Counted from the stretch's first letter, positions 17,065 through 25,453 are shown. The stretch is DNA of 34,223 nt from an uncultured Bacilli bacterium (GCA_947632715.1 CANRQF010000008.1:1-34223); one strand, 5' to 3'. Notes: generated from the letters alone by a model not told the origin. A program made the numbers and translations.

Positions 17065-18207
17065 TTAATTAATATGATCAAAAACATTAAAGTTAACACT
17101 ATTATTTTGAATTTTATTTAATACTTTAGTAGCAGAATCACCTTCTAAAACAGTTGGGCTATAATCATTGGTGTTTGTTACACTAGAAACTCTAGTTGGA
17201 TATATTTTTACTTTAGTATCAATTATTTTTTTATCTTCATATGTATATTCAATATTAAATATCATTGTATCTTTATCTTTAGGGTTTTTATTACCACCAA
17301 AGGAAAAATTAGCTAAACTATAAACTATATATTTATCTTTATAACATTCAATTCCTTGTAAAACATGAGGATGATGACCTATAACTAAATCTACCCCATT
17401 ATCAATCGCATAATGAGCTAAATAAGTTTGGATTGCACTTTGCTTATAATCTTTTTCAATTCCCCAATGAAATGACAATATTATTGAATCAACATTTAAT
17501 GCATTTAAGTCATTAATAACTTTATCAATCTTAGTAGTACATTGTTTATCTTCAATACAATGAATACCTCCTAAACCAATTCTAATATTATCTTTTTCAA
17601 AAACATAGTAATAATTATAACCAACAAAATGAATATTGGCATTAGTTAAAGTATTAACTGTATCAGTATAACCTTCATCACCATAATCTTTAATATGATT
17701 ATTAGCAATATTAACAACTTCAATACTACTATTATTTAGAATAGAAACATATGAAGGTGGTGCTTTAAAATTAAATTTTTTAGGAGTTTTGACGTTATAA
17801 TCAGTAAATGTCGTTTCTAAATTAGCAAGAGTAAAATCATCTTGTTCAAAAATACCTTTTACTCCTTTAAAAAAATGATCTTCGCCATATTTATCATAAT
17901 AATAATTAAAACTATTGGGATAACCAAAATTATCATCATAACCAATTGTACAATCACCAACAGCAGTTATATTAACATTTGTAATCTTTGGTGATACTAT
18001 ATCATTATTTTCATCTTCATGATTTTCAGTTTCTTCATCTTCATCAGTAGATGATTCATTTCCATTTTCATTAATATTATTTTTATTATCTATATTATTA
18101 TTTTTAAATAACATATTATATGAACCATATGCAAGTAATATAAATAATAATATGGAAATTAAACTAATTAGAATTATTTTTTTATCCTTCATAAAACAAC
18201 ACACCAT
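17065..18207 (-). CDS. CapA-family (PGA_cap) membrane-anchored protein
   Basis: This 380-residue protein has an N-terminal anchor helix (about 12-30), a low-complexity Asn/Glu/Asp linker (35-70), and an extracellular metallophosphatase-like CapA domain. Motifs are AVGDCTIGYD near 81-90, LANLETTFTD, VNIANNHIKDYGDEGY, ILSFHWGIEKDY, IGHHPHVLQGIE and VYSLANFSFGGN, the set typical of the poly-gamma-glutamate capsule family (PF09587). CapA proteins act in polyglutamate capsules, but most standalone homologues lack capBC and have unproven roles; none of those partners is present here. Start: the ATG at 18207 follows AGGTTGAG, while an ATG at 18192 gives a more usual MKDKKIIL anchor start. Either is possible. 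Confidence 0.88.
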   Translation of the reverse strand: MVCCFMKDKKIILISLISILLFILLAYGSYNMLFKNNNIDNKNNINENGNESSTDEDEETENHEDENNDIVSPKITNVNITAVGDCTIGYDDNFGYPNSFNYYYDKYGEDHFFKGVKGIFEQDDFTLANLETTFTDYNVKTPKKFNFKAPPSYVSILNNSSIEVVNIANNHIKDYGDEGYTDTVNTLTNANIHFVGYNYYYVFEKDNIRIGLGGIHCIEDKQCTTKIDKVINDLNALNVDSIILSFHWGIEKDYKQSAIQTYLAHYAIDNGVDLVIGHHPHVLQGIECYKDKYIVYSLANFSFGGNKNPKDKDTMIFNIEYTYEDKKIIDTKVKIYPTRVSSVTNTNDYSPTVLEGDSATKVLNKIQNNSVNFNVFDHIN

Positions 18208-18216
18208 CTCAACCTA

Positions 18217-18225
18217 AGTATAACA
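18217..18225 (-). promoter_or_regulatory. Extended -10 promoter of the CapA-family gene
   Basis: The minus strand reads TGTTATACT, an extended -10, about ten bases before the first possible start codon. The short spacing favours either a very short leader or use of the internal ATG at 18192. Confidence 0.5.
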
Positions 18226-18237
18226 TAATTATATAAT

Positions 18238-18261
18238 AAAAAAAAGCATTTACTTATGCTT
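18238..18261 (-). terminator. Terminator of the mre-rplU-rpmA operon
   Basis: On the minus strand AAGCAT pairs with ATGCTT over a 6-base loop and is followed by a run of eight T residues. The stem overlaps the rpmA stop codon. Confidence 0.85.
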
Positions 18262-18538
18262 CGTAAACGCTTACTTTCTTTCTAGATTTACCTAATCTTT
18301 CGTATTTAACAACACCATCTATTTTACTAAATAATGTATGATCTTTACCCATTCCTACATTAGTTCCTGGATAAATTTTTGTTCCTCTTTGACGATAAAT
18401 TATAGAACCAGCAGTACAAACTTGACCATCAGATAATTTAGCACCTAATCTACGTCCTCTTGAGTCACGACCATTATCAGTAGAAGATTGACCTTTTTTA
18501 TGGGCAAATCTTTGAATATCTAACTTAATAAATAACAT
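18254..18538 (-). CDS. rpmA: Ribosomal protein bL27 with a Prp-cleaved N-terminal extension
   Basis: bL27 sits by the peptidyl-transferase centre. The 94-residue product starts with an extension, [11 protein letters not shown], followed by [20 protein letters not shown], the mature L27 start. This is the Firmicutes arrangement in which the protease Prp cuts after the Phe at residue 11 so that the mature tail can reach the active site. The rest of the protein ([33 protein letters not shown]) is standard. The ribosome-binding site AGGAGAATAAAG lies inside prp, whose end overlaps the start by 14 bases. The recognition segment KLDIQRF differs slightly from the usual LxLQFF form. Confidence 0.97.
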   Translation of the reverse strand: MLFIKLDIQRFAHKKGQSSTDNGRDSRGRRLGAKLSDGQVCTAGSIIYRQRGTKIYPGTNVGMGKDHTLFSKIDGVVKYERLGKSRKKVSVYEA

Positions 18539-18830
18539 CTTTATTCTCCTTTACTATAATATTTTTCGGATATTGTTTTTCTAATTCTTTTAATAACTCT
18601 AACATACTATTAATTAATTTTTTTATAACTTCATTACTACTTTTAATATGAATATATAAATCTTTATTATCTTCATATTTTATAGCATTACTATCAATAT
18701 TTAAAATACCATTAATAGTAGTATATACTATACTAGATACACTAGCACAAACAATATCATTTCCAAACTTATCATAGTTAGCATGACCACTAACTTTGAT
18801 AGTATTTTCATTATACATTACTTTAATCAT
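18525..18830 (-). CDS. prp: Prp, ribosomal-processing cysteine protease
   Basis: Prp (YsxB/DUF464) removes the N-terminal extension of L27. The 101-residue product has [20 protein letters not shown] with the catalytic pair His16 and Cys28, 12 residues apart as in the Staphylococcus enzyme. It lies between rplU and rpmA, its usual place, two bases after rplU and overlapping rpmA by 14 bases. No clear ribosome-binding site precedes its ATG, so it probably relies on coupling to rplU translation. Confidence 0.93.
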   Translation of the reverse strand: MIKVMYNENTIKVSGHANYDKFGNDIVCASVSSIVYTTINGILNIDSNAIKYEDNKDLYIHIKSSNEVIKKLINSMLELLKELEKQYPKNIIVKENKDVIY

Positions 18831-18832
18831 AA

Positions 18833-19132
18833 TTATTTGTTAATTTTCGTAACAACAAGTTTTGTATATGGTTGTCTATGACCTTGTTTTTTACGATATT
18901 TCTTTTTAGGTCTATATTTGAAAACAATAATTTTCTTGTTTTTACCATGTTTCTCTACTCTACATTCAACACTAGCACCTTTTACAGTTGGAGTACCAGC
19001 AACACCATCAACAAATAATACTTCATCAAATGTAACAGTACTACCTTCATCAGCATTTAATTTTTCAACATAGATTACATCACCAACAGTAACATAATAT
19101 TGTTTTCCACCCGTTTTAAATACAGCTTTCAT
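18833..19132 (-). CDS. rplU: Ribosomal protein bL21
   Basis: bL21 is a 50S structural protein that binds 23S rRNA. The 99-residue product begins [20 protein letters not shown] and ends with the basic tail [20 protein letters not shown], both diagnostic. The ribosome-binding site AAGGAGGT lies five bases before the ATG. It has its own strong promoter and a structured leader, so the ribosomal genes can be expressed apart from the mre/spoIVF genes upstream. Confidence 0.98.
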   Translation of the reverse strand: MKAVFKTGGKQYYVTVGDVIYVEKLNADEGSTVTFDEVLFVDGVAGTPTVKGASVECRVEKHGKNKKIIVFKYRPKKKYRKKQGHRQPYTKLVVTKINK

Positions 19133-19231
19133 TTCATACCTCCTTATATTAATATTATTTAAGTCGCGCCCTTAAGGTAAATAATATTTTTAAACCTTTT
19201 CAGTGCGGTTTTTTCCGAAATGACTTAAAAC
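19133..19231 (-). promoter_or_regulatory. Structured 5' leader of rplU (probable L21 leader)
   Basis: The roughly 99-base transcript segment before rplU folds into a perfect 10-bp stem (AATATTATTT with AAATAATATT, 19179-19188 and 19151-19160) around an 18-base loop with the conserved-looking core CTTAAGGGCGCGACTT. Further upstream is a small hairpin, CGG-AAAAAA-CCG (19206-19217), and CACTGAAAAGG. Firmicutes rplU genes carry an L21 leader thought to allow autoregulation. The match here is by position and general layout, not by a covariance search. Confidence 0.65.
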
Positions 19232-19237
19232 ACTTAG

Positions 19238-19266
19238 ATTTTACCAAAAAACTAGTAGTTTGTCAA
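19238..19266 (-). promoter_or_regulatory. Promoter of rplU-prp-rpmA
   Basis: On the minus strand TTGACA (19261-19266) and TAAAAT (19238-19243) are 17 bp apart, with TGG before the -10 making it extended. The -35 overlaps the stop codon of the spoIVFB-like gene. Confidence 0.8.
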
Positions 19267-20027
19267 TTTTTTAGCCCAAAATATTCATTAATTATGTGAT
19301 CTTCTCTTATATATTTATTATTTTTTTTAAAATAATGTAATACATTCTTTCTTAAAGACTTTATATCTTTTGTATGATTATCTATTTTAGCATATTCAAG
19401 TTTATATAGACTTCTTTCTAGTAGAAATCTTTTAAAAACATATTTATAATTTTTAACACATAAAATGATTTTATATAATAAGAAACTACAAATAAAGTAA
19501 TTGTCAAAGTTATATTTATAATTCATGTAAACAAAGATAGTCAAAAATATTAAAGAAAAAAATATACTTAAATAATAAGAATGATGAAAAGGCAAGAAAA
19601 GTTCCATAAAACTGGTTAATAATTTATTACCATCTAAGGGAATGATTGGTATTAAATTAAAAAATAAAATAAACATATTATATTTTATAAAAAGATTATA
19701 AGTAATAATATTAAAATAATCTTTTAAAATAAATAAAAATATAAATAATATTACTTGAAATAGTATTCCTCCTAAACTTATTATTAAATCTTTAGTTATA
19801 TTACTATTTATTCTTTTATGAATTTCTGTATATCCTCCAAATGGTAAAATTTCAATTTTTATAATTTGATATTTAAAAATTTTAATAAAAAAAATATGAC
19901 CTAATTCATGAAATAAGCATATAAAAAAGATAATTAAAATATTTTTTATGAATCCACAAAATAAGCAAATTAAAATGAATATATATGTCAAATAACTAAT
20001 TTGTATTTTATTTAATATATTCCTCAT
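19263..20027 (-). CDS. spoIVFB: SpoIVFB-like M50 membrane metalloprotease
   Basis: M50 site-2 proteases cut transmembrane substrates; SpoIVFB releases pro-sigma-K in sporulating bacilli. The 254-residue product is mostly membrane helices and carries HELGH at residues 40-44 (zinc His40, His44, catalytic Glu41) and the second zinc motif NLIPIIPLDGNKL with Asp132. FGGYTEIHKRIN after the first motif is typical of the SpoIVFB branch. It lies directly after the spoIVFA-like gene (20-base overlap) and before rplU, exactly the Bacillus order. Whether this organism makes spores cannot be judged; the protein may have another substrate. Confidence 0.87.
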   Translation of the reverse strand: MRNILNKIQISYLTYIFILICLFCGFIKNILIIFFICLFHELGHIFFIKIFKYQIIKIEILPFGGYTEIHKRINSNITKDLIISLGGILFQVILFIFLFILKDYFNIITYNLFIKYNMFILFFNLIPIIPLDGNKLLTSFMELFLPFHHSYYLSIFFSLIFLTIFVYMNYKYNFDNYFICSFLLYKIILCVKNYKYVFKRFLLERSLYKLEYAKIDNHTKDIKSLRKNVLHYFKKNNKYIREDHIINEYFGLKN

Positions 20028-20610
20028 AATCGATATAAGTACCCTCTTTTTCTAAAACTAAATAATAATAATCTTCAATAGTTTCCCCTAAAAGAGTATC
20101 TTTTTCTATATAATCATACAAATTGACATTAATATTAGTTAAATTACCATAATAATAATTTATTCCATCATATCCTTGTATTATTATTGTATTACCATAT
20201 TTTTCTTTTTCCCCAATAAAGACCACTATTCCTCCATATCTACTTGCAACTGGTGTCCCCTTATTTGTTATAATTTTAATGCCATTTTCATATTTTTCAT
20301 ATTTATTTATATCATTATTACCACTAAAAACTAAATTACTATTGGCATTAATATTAGGTAAAAGTTTACCAAATTTATTTTGATACCATTTATTAATTTT
20401 AGTGAATTCAATTGAGGAATTAAAAATGTATTTATCTAATAATTCTAAATTTTTATCATCTATTTTAATTAATATTAATGTACTTATCACAAAAATTATA
20501 CTAAGTAAAATTCTAGTTATTAAAAATTTTATATATCTAATTCCTTTGTTGTTATCATTTGCTTTTTTATAATTTTTATGAGTTATTTTCATGCAATCAT
20601 CAATATTCAT
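20008..20610 (-). CDS. spoIVFA: SpoIVFA-like membrane-anchored M23-fold protein
   Basis: The 200-residue product has one transmembrane helix (about residues 26-46 after a basic N-terminus) and a C-terminal degenerate LytM/M23 fold: GIKIITNKGTPVASRYGGIV, VFIGEKEKYGNTIIIQGYDG and INYYYGNL, ending at LVLEKEGTYIDYEEYIK. The zinc-binding His residues of active M23 enzymes are missing, as in SpoIVFA, the regulator that holds SpoIVFB inactive. The start is taken at the ATG at 20610, which has GGTGG about six bases upstream, rather than a TTG 12 bases earlier. Position between mreD and spoIVFB supports the call. Confidence 0.8.
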   Translation of the reverse strand: MNIDDCMKITHKNYKKANDNNKGIRYIKFLITRILLSIIFVISTLILIKIDDKNLELLDKYIFNSSIEFTKINKWYQNKFGKLLPNINANSNLVFSGNNDINKYEKYENGIKIITNKGTPVASRYGGIVVFIGEKEKYGNTIIIQGYDGINYYYGNLTNINVNLYDYIEKDTLLGETIEDYYYLVLEKEGTYIDYEEYIK

Positions 20611-20632
20611 CTTATCCACCAATATATTATAT

Positions 20633-21025
20633 TCAGTGAACTAAGATATTATTTCTTTTATAATATAAGACATAAAATATAAAATTAATAATTAAATTAT
20701 ATCCTATATTAAAAATTATTGATTGAATATTATTAAATACTAAAGAATTACTTATAATTATATATAAAACATAATTTATGGTTATAACAAATAAATAAGA
20801 AAAGAAATTCTGATAGTTTAAGTAATTAAATAATTTATTTACTAAATATAGTATAGTTAAAGTTATTGTATTATAAAATGTATTAAATATTAATAAATCT
20901 AGGATTAAACCTGTTAATAAATAATATTTATACGATTTATGATATAAAAAAGTGATAAAAAAATAGGTATTGAATCTTGTATAATTAGTAATTAAAATAT
21001 CAAGAATTATAAGAATGTATATCAT
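20633..21025 (-). CDS. mreD: MreD-like rod-shape membrane protein
   Basis: The 130-residue product is almost entirely hydrophobic with about four to five helices and few charges, as expected of MreD, a membrane member of the elongasome. No strong motif exists in this family, so the call rests on topology and on the position directly after mreC (ATGA overlap) and before spoIVFA. The ribosome-binding site AAGGAG lies in the mreC end. It is shorter than Bacillus MreD (about 170 residues). Confidence 0.75.
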   Translation of the reverse strand: MIYILIILDILITNYTRFNTYFFITFLYHKSYKYYLLTGLILDLLIFNTFYNTITLTILYLVNKLFNYLNYQNFFSYLFVITINYVLYIIISNSLVFNNIQSIIFNIGYNLIINFIFYVLYYKRNNILVH

Positions 21026-21663
21026 AATTTCTCCTTAAGAATTGTTACATAATCAATATCTTTTACTTTAATTCGATAATCTACTTTAATTATTTTTTCA
21101 ATATTTTTATTTGCATCACTTATTTCTTTTACGAGTCCAATATAAATATTATCTCTAATATTACCTAGTCCTGAAGTATAAATCATATCACCTACTTTTA
21201 TATTACTATAATTAGAAATATTACTAACTATTAATTCATTACCTCTATACTCAAGTAATCCTATCTCATCATTAATCATTACTGATATTTTACTATTTTT
21301 ATTAGTTAATAATTTGACATTACTACTATTTTTATAGACTTTATCAATAATTCCTACTAAGGTATTATCATATATAATCGGATACTTATCTATTCCATCA
21401 TCTTTACCTCCTCTTATTGTAATTTCATTCATATAGTTATATATATCTTTATAAATAATCATACTATTAATATAATCAATATCATAAACTATATCTATAT
21501 TATTAAATTCTAATAACTTATCATAATCTTTTTTAAGTAAATTACAATCAATAGTATTATATATATTCTCTTTAAAATAATATAATTTATATAATGGTTC
21601 TTTTATTAAAAATAAAATAAATAATATTAAAAATAGATAATTATTTTTAAATATTTTATACAT
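21022..21663 (-). CDS. mreC: MreC, rod shape-determining protein
   Basis: MreC is a single-pass membrane protein that links MreB/MreD with peptidoglycan synthases. The product (213 residues from the ATG at 21663) has an N-terminal membrane helix at about 8-25, a short coiled region, and the extracellular beta domain: TIRGGKDDGIDKYPIIYDNT, LVGIIDKVYKNSSNVKLLTN and GDMIYTSGLGNIRDNIYIGL. It is shorter than the usual 270-290 residues, mainly in the coiled coil. A GTG at 21672 is an alternative start but leaves no room for the AAAGAG site. The stop TGA overlaps mreD. mreB, normally just upstream, is not in the window. Confidence 0.87.
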   Translation of the reverse strand: MYKIFKNNYLFLILFILFLIKEPLYKLYYFKENIYNTIDCNLLKKDYDKLLEFNNIDIVYDIDYINSMIIYKDIYNYMNEITIRGGKDDGIDKYPIIYDNTLVGIIDKVYKNSSNVKLLTNKNSKISVMINDEIGLLEYRGNELIVSNISNYSNIKVGDMIYTSGLGNIRDNIYIGLVKEISDANKNIEKIIKVDYRIKVKDIDYVTILKEKL

Positions 21664-22090
21664 TTTGGACACTCTTTACATAACTATTTAATATGCTTTG
21701 ATTTAAATTGTTATATAATTTATCATCTGTTGTTTTTCTTATTAATTTTTCATAATCAATTAAATCACGATAAAAATTATTATCGACTTTTATAGCATCT
21801 AAATAAACTTTAATATCATTTTGAGCTAAAAAAGTAATCATCCGATTAACAAGATCTATATCTTCATATATGGCAGTATATAATTTATATTTATCATTTT
21901 CGTAAATCATAATTCCTGACGGTAAATTATCAAGAATATTACTGGCATCATCAAATTCTTTATAAGCACTAACTTCTAGAGCATAAACTATATAGTCATT
22001 TTGATCATATATTTTCTCTTGATTTAGAAAGAAAAATGTAATTAAGATACCTAAGCTTATAACAACCAAAAATATTATTATTTTTTTCAT
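21656..22090 (-). CDS. Membrane-anchored protein of unknown function, first gene of the mreC operon
   Basis: This 144-residue protein has an N-terminal hydrophobic anchor (about 2-22) and a soluble domain presumably outside the cell. Residues 35-100 (ALEVSAYKEFDDASNILDNL, then GIMIYENDKYKLYTAIYEDI, with a following LAQNDIKVYLDAI) have the beta-alpha-beta look of a SPOR-like peptidoglycan-binding domain, with the typical pattern of comparing residues or fragments for position; this is a structural guess. It starts with TTGGTGAT as ribosome-binding site, follows its own promoter, and overlaps mreC by 8 bases. Position suggests a role in cell-wall growth. In Bacillus this slot is held by mreB. 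Confidence 0.7.
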   Translation of the reverse strand: MKKIIIFLVVISLGILITFFFLNQEKIYDQNDYIVYALEVSAYKEFDDASNILDNLPSGIMIYENDKYKLYTAIYEDIDLVNRMITFLAQNDIKVYLDAIKVDNNFYRDLIDYEKLIRKTTDDKLYNNLNQSILNSYVKSVQNV

Positions 22091-22108
22091 ATTATCACCA
22101 AGATTAAT

Positions 22109-22138
22109 ATATCACAATGAATCTAAAAAAAATGTCAA
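22109..22138 (-). promoter_or_regulatory. Promoter of the mreC operon
   Basis: On the minus strand a consensus TTGACA at 22133-22138 directly follows the T-run of the helicase terminator. The -10 is less clear: TGATAT at 22109-22114 gives 18 bp spacing. Confidence 0.5.
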
Positions 22139-22166
22139 AAAAAGAAACCTTTAAACAAGTTTCTTT
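22137..22166 (-). terminator. Terminator of the helicase gene
   Basis: On the minus strand AAAGAAAC pairs with GTTTCTTT around a 10-base loop, and the second arm runs into eight T residues. It overlaps the helicase stop codon and abuts the next promoter. Confidence 0.75.
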
Positions 22167-24838
22167 TCTAGTTTTATTTCTTTATCTTTAATGTATACAA
22201 AAGCTTTATGATAACTTAAATAAAGTAAAGTATTTAAATGATTTTCTTCTACTAATGGTATATTATTTTCCTCTAATAAAGCTATTTTTCTTTTTAAATC
22301 ATAATTAGATAATCTGACTTCTCTTTGTTCATCAACATCTATGTATCTTAATAAATCTTTTTCATAAAATAATTTACAATTATCAGAAAAATTTTTTTCT
22401 AAATTCCAAATCATCCCTATATCATTTAATAATTCTATTTTCTTTTGTTTAATCATATCATCATTTAGACTATAATCTTTATAATATAAATATCTTTGAT
22501 TTGTTAACCATTTATTTAAAGTTTTATTTTCCTTAGCATGATCATTATACATAACATTTAAGTTACCATTCTCTTCATAATAATCTTTGGCTACATTATA
22601 TGATTCTAGCCAATTAAGAAAATGCTTAGATAATTGATTGTCAGTTGTAAGATCAAGTTCATCAAGTAAATTAATTCTTTTAATATCATATTTATTATTT
22701 AAACCTTTTTCTTTATCTTTATAATAACTAAAATACATTTTCTTTTGTAAATATAACCATGAACCAATATTATAACCTTTTTTATCATAATTTATTCCAT
22801 CCATAGTTTTAAAATCTAGGGGAATATCTAAATTATTATATGCTGTTTTATATTTAACTACTAATTTATACATTTCATGCCATTTATAATCTTGTAAATC
22901 CCAAATCATCCCAATATTATTAAGTTTATCTATTTGTTCTTTGGTAATATCATTAGTAGAACTTCTAAGTTTATCCTTAGGAATAGATTTATTTTCTTTA
23001 GTATACTCTTCTTTCATTAAATAATACTTATATGCATGTCTTTGATTACCAATCCATAAACCTAAATTATAACCATCTTTAGTAATATAACTATTTTTAA
23101 TTATTAAATTTCCATGCTCTTCGTAATATTTTTGAGCTTTAGTAAACATAAAATCCCAAGCATTACCAAATACTTGCCAAATCATGTGAATATTATTTAA
23201 AAGTTCAATTTGCTCTTTTGTAATACGATAACTAGTACCATCTAGTAAAGCGCGATAATTATCTCGTTGGACACTAATCCATTTACCTAAAGGATAGCCA
23301 TTTTCATCATAGTTAATGGCATCAAAGGTTTTAAAATTCCTAGGGATACGTAAAGTTTTAAATTCATTATAATATTTTACTGCTAATTGATAATAATCTA
23401 ACCATCCTAATTTTAAATTATTATTAATATTCTTAAGTAAATCATAAACATTACTATTAATAATTTCTATATTAGCAAATACTCCTGTATTATAAGTTCT
23501 TTCAATCCTAGAATCTTCATGATTATATTCTTTCTTTTTTCTATTTAATATGTTAATAATATTATTTTGTAATTCTTGAATATAGGAAATATTTCCTGCT
23601 AAATCAATAATAGTTGGTGAAGTTAAAAGGTTAATTATATCTTCTTTAGTATAATTCTCATTAATTAAAATATCTCTTTTTTCACATATTTTAATTAATT
23701 CTTCTAATGAATATTTCCTTAATGTGTCAATTCTTTCCTTCATATTATCTCTTACACATAAACATCTTCCAAGTTGTTCATAGAAAACTATATCTGATTT
23801 AGTTTCTCTTCCCATAATAACACCATCAACATTAGGAGCATGTATTCCTTCATTATATTGATTTATAGCAAACATTATCTTAATTTTATGAGATACATCT
23901 TCTCCATTTAAATTAGTATCATTATAGAAGGCATCTCTTGCTTTTTTACCACCATCACTAGCACTACTTATACTCGTATAAAATTCAATATCATCTTCAT
24001 TATACATTTCCAATAAATAATTTTTAATAGTATTTTGTATTGCTACAATATCATTAACATTGGAAGTAGAATTAATTGGACAAAAATATATCCATTTACT
24101 TCCCATGAAAACATTTTTTTGAATGAGTTCTTTTGTTACATCCATGGAAGCAATAATTTTTTTTAATTTTCTTATTTCTTTTTGATATTTTACCTTTAAA
24201 TTGTAATTATTAGTTTTATTTAAAAACTCTTCAGTATTATCTAACATTTCTTTTAAATCAACATAAGCACTTTTATATATCATGTTCGGTAAAATGCCAT
24301 CGACAATTGCTTGTTCTAAAGGATATTCATAAACAATATTATTAGAAAATAATTCAAAACCATCGACTAAAGCCATATCTCTAACATAGGGAGTATTACG
24401 ATCTCTAATAGTATAAGCTGTAGTACCAATTATTTTCATATTATTATGATAAGAAACTAATTCATTAACATATTTACCCCATACGGGTGCTCCAATATGA
24501 TGGAATTCATCTAAAATAAGAACATCATAATCTAAATTTTTTAACTTTTCTGAAGAATAATTTGTAAGTTTAGAATAGGTTATTATCTTTAAATTAGTTA
24601 ACTCATCAAGATTACCATAATATTTTTTTAAGTTATTTAAAAAATGTTCAATTATACCTACAAATGGCTCAATTAGTAATATTTTTTTGTCTAAGTTATT
24701 TAAAATATAAGCCATTATTACATATGATTTACCCGTACCAGTAGCTTCAACTACCCCAGCAATTCTTTTACCATCATTAAAAGCTTCATTTATCTTATTA
24801 AGTGCATCTTGATTATTCTTATATAAAACTAATCCCAT
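22151..24838 (-). CDS. DEAD/DEAH-type superfamily 2 helicase with four C-terminal helicase-associated repeats
   Basis: This 895-residue protein has an SF2 helicase core: Walker A EATGTGKS at 31-38, motif II DEFH at 110-113, motif III GTTAYT at 138-143, and motif VI QLGRCLCVRD at 355-364. Residues 376-407 (YSLEELIKICEKRD, then ENYTKEDIINLL) resemble a SAP-type helix-extended-loop-helix, a nucleic-acid-binding module. The C-terminal half holds four helicase-associated (HA, PF03457-like) repeats at about 479-554, 560-646, 653-730 and 740-811, each with a W at the start, a (G)xWxxxQR core (for example LGKWISVQR and LGLWIGNQR) and mostly ending in MIW. The gene has its own consensus promoter and terminator, so it is a single-gene unit between housekeeping operons. 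Substrate (DNA or RNA) is unknown; HA-repeat helicases are often seen in accessory regions. Confidence 0.88.
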   Translation of the reverse strand: MGLVLYKNNQDALNKINEAFNDGKRIAGVVEATGTGKSYVIMAYILNNLDKKILLIEPFVGIIEHFLNNLKKYYGNLDELTNLKIITYSKLTNYSSEKLKNLDYDVLILDEFHHIGAPVWGKYVNELVSYHNNMKIIGTTAYTIRDRNTPYVRDMALVDGFELFSNNIVYEYPLEQAIVDGILPNMIYKSAYVDLKEMLDNTEEFLNKTNNYNLKVKYQKEIRKLKKIIASMDVTKELIQKNVFMGSKWIYFCPINSTSNVNDIVAIQNTIKNYLLEMYNEDDIEFYTSISSASDGGKKARDAFYNDTNLNGEDVSHKIKIMFAINQYNEGIHAPNVDGVIMGRETKSDIVFYEQLGRCLCVRDNMKERIDTLRKYSLEELIKICEKRDILINENYTKEDIINLLTSPTIIDLAGNISYIQELQNNIINILNRKKKEYNHEDSRIERTYNTGVFANIEIINSNVYDLLKNINNNLKLGWLDYYQLAVKYYNEFKTLRIPRNFKTFDAINYDENGYPLGKWISVQRDNYRALLDGTSYRITKEQIELLNNIHMIWQVFGNAWDFMFTKAQKYYEEHGNLIIKNSYITKDGYNLGLWIGNQRHAYKYYLMKEEYTKENKSIPKDKLRSSTNDITKEQIDKLNNIGMIWDLQDYKWHEMYKLVVKYKTAYNNLDIPLDFKTMDGINYDKKGYNIGSWLYLQKKMYFSYYKDKEKGLNNKYDIKRINLLDELDLTTDNQLSKHFLNWLESYNVAKDYYEENGNLNVMYNDHAKENKTLNKWLTNQRYLYYKDYSLNDDMIKQKKIELLNDIGMIWNLEKNFSDNCKLFYEKDLLRYIDVDEQREVRLSNYDLKRKIALLEENNIPLVEENHLNTLLYLSYHKAFVYIKDKEIKLEKKLV

Positions 24839-24868
24839 AAAGATCCCCTTTTTTGTAATTGCTTGTTA

Positions 24869-24897
24869 TGATACCATTTTTTCCTAGTTTAGTCAAT
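24869..24897 (-). promoter_or_regulatory. Promoter of the helicase gene
   Basis: On the minus strand TTGACT (24892-24897) and TATCAT (24869-24874) are 17 bp apart, and TGG precedes the -10. The start codon follows after 30 bases with AAAAGGGGA as ribosome-binding site. Confidence 0.75.
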
Positions 24898-24898
24898 A

Positions 24899-24921
24899 AA
24901 AAAGAAACATTTCTGTTTCCT
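24899..24921 (-). terminator. Terminator of the frr operon
   Basis: On the minus strand GAAACA pairs with TGTTTC over a GAAA tetraloop, followed by six T residues. It overlaps the frr stop codon and lies just before the helicase promoter. Confidence 0.8.
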
Positions 24922-25453
24922 ATATTTTCATTAATTCATTCTCTTTTTCTTTAACTTTTTCATCAACAATTTTATTATATTTATTAATTGCTTCTTGAAC
25001 ATCATCTAAATATAATTTTTCTTCATCTTCTGGTAATTCTTCTTTTTTAATCTTATCATTATCTTCTTGTCTTATATTACGAAGTGATATTTTAGCTTCT
25101 TCGCCAATAGATTTAGCCATTTTAACATATTCACGTCTTCTATCTTCAGTAAGTTCAGGAATAGTTAAAATAATCATTTCACCATTATTAGTAGGTGTTA
25201 ATCCTAAATTTGATTCATTAATGGCTTTTTCAATGTTTTTTAAGACACTCTTATCAAATGGCTTAATAAATAATTGTCTTGCTTCTGGAACAGTAATATT
25301 AGCCACAGAATTAATAAATGTTGGTGTACCATAATATTCAACCATTAATCCATTTAACATTGCTGGATTTGCTCTTCCAGCTCTTATACTTGTTAGTTTA
25401 TTATCTAGTGCTTCTATTACTTTTTGCATTTTTTCTTCTGTATTTAAATTCAT
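24920..25453 (-). CDS. frr: Ribosome recycling factor
   Basis: RRF splits post-termination ribosomes with EF-G. The 177-residue product is slightly shorter than the usual 185 but shows the family blocks LTSIRAGRANPAMLNGLMVE, YYGTPT, NITVPEARQLFIKPFDKSVL, GEMIILTIPELTEDRRREYV, and the helical ending LPEDEEKLYLDDVQEAINKY. The ribosome-binding site GGAGGT lies in the previous gene, which overlaps by four bases. In most Firmicutes frr follows pyrH; here it follows two membrane-anchored proteins instead. Confidence 0.97.
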   Translation of the reverse strand: MNLNTEEKMQKVIEALDNKLTSIRAGRANPAMLNGLMVEYYGTPTFINSVANITVPEARQLFIKPFDKSVLKNIEKAINESNLGLTPTNNGEMIILTIPELTEDRRREYVKMAKSIGEEAKISLRNIRQEDNDKIKKEELPEDEEKLYLDDVQEAINKYNKIVDEKVKEKENELMKI

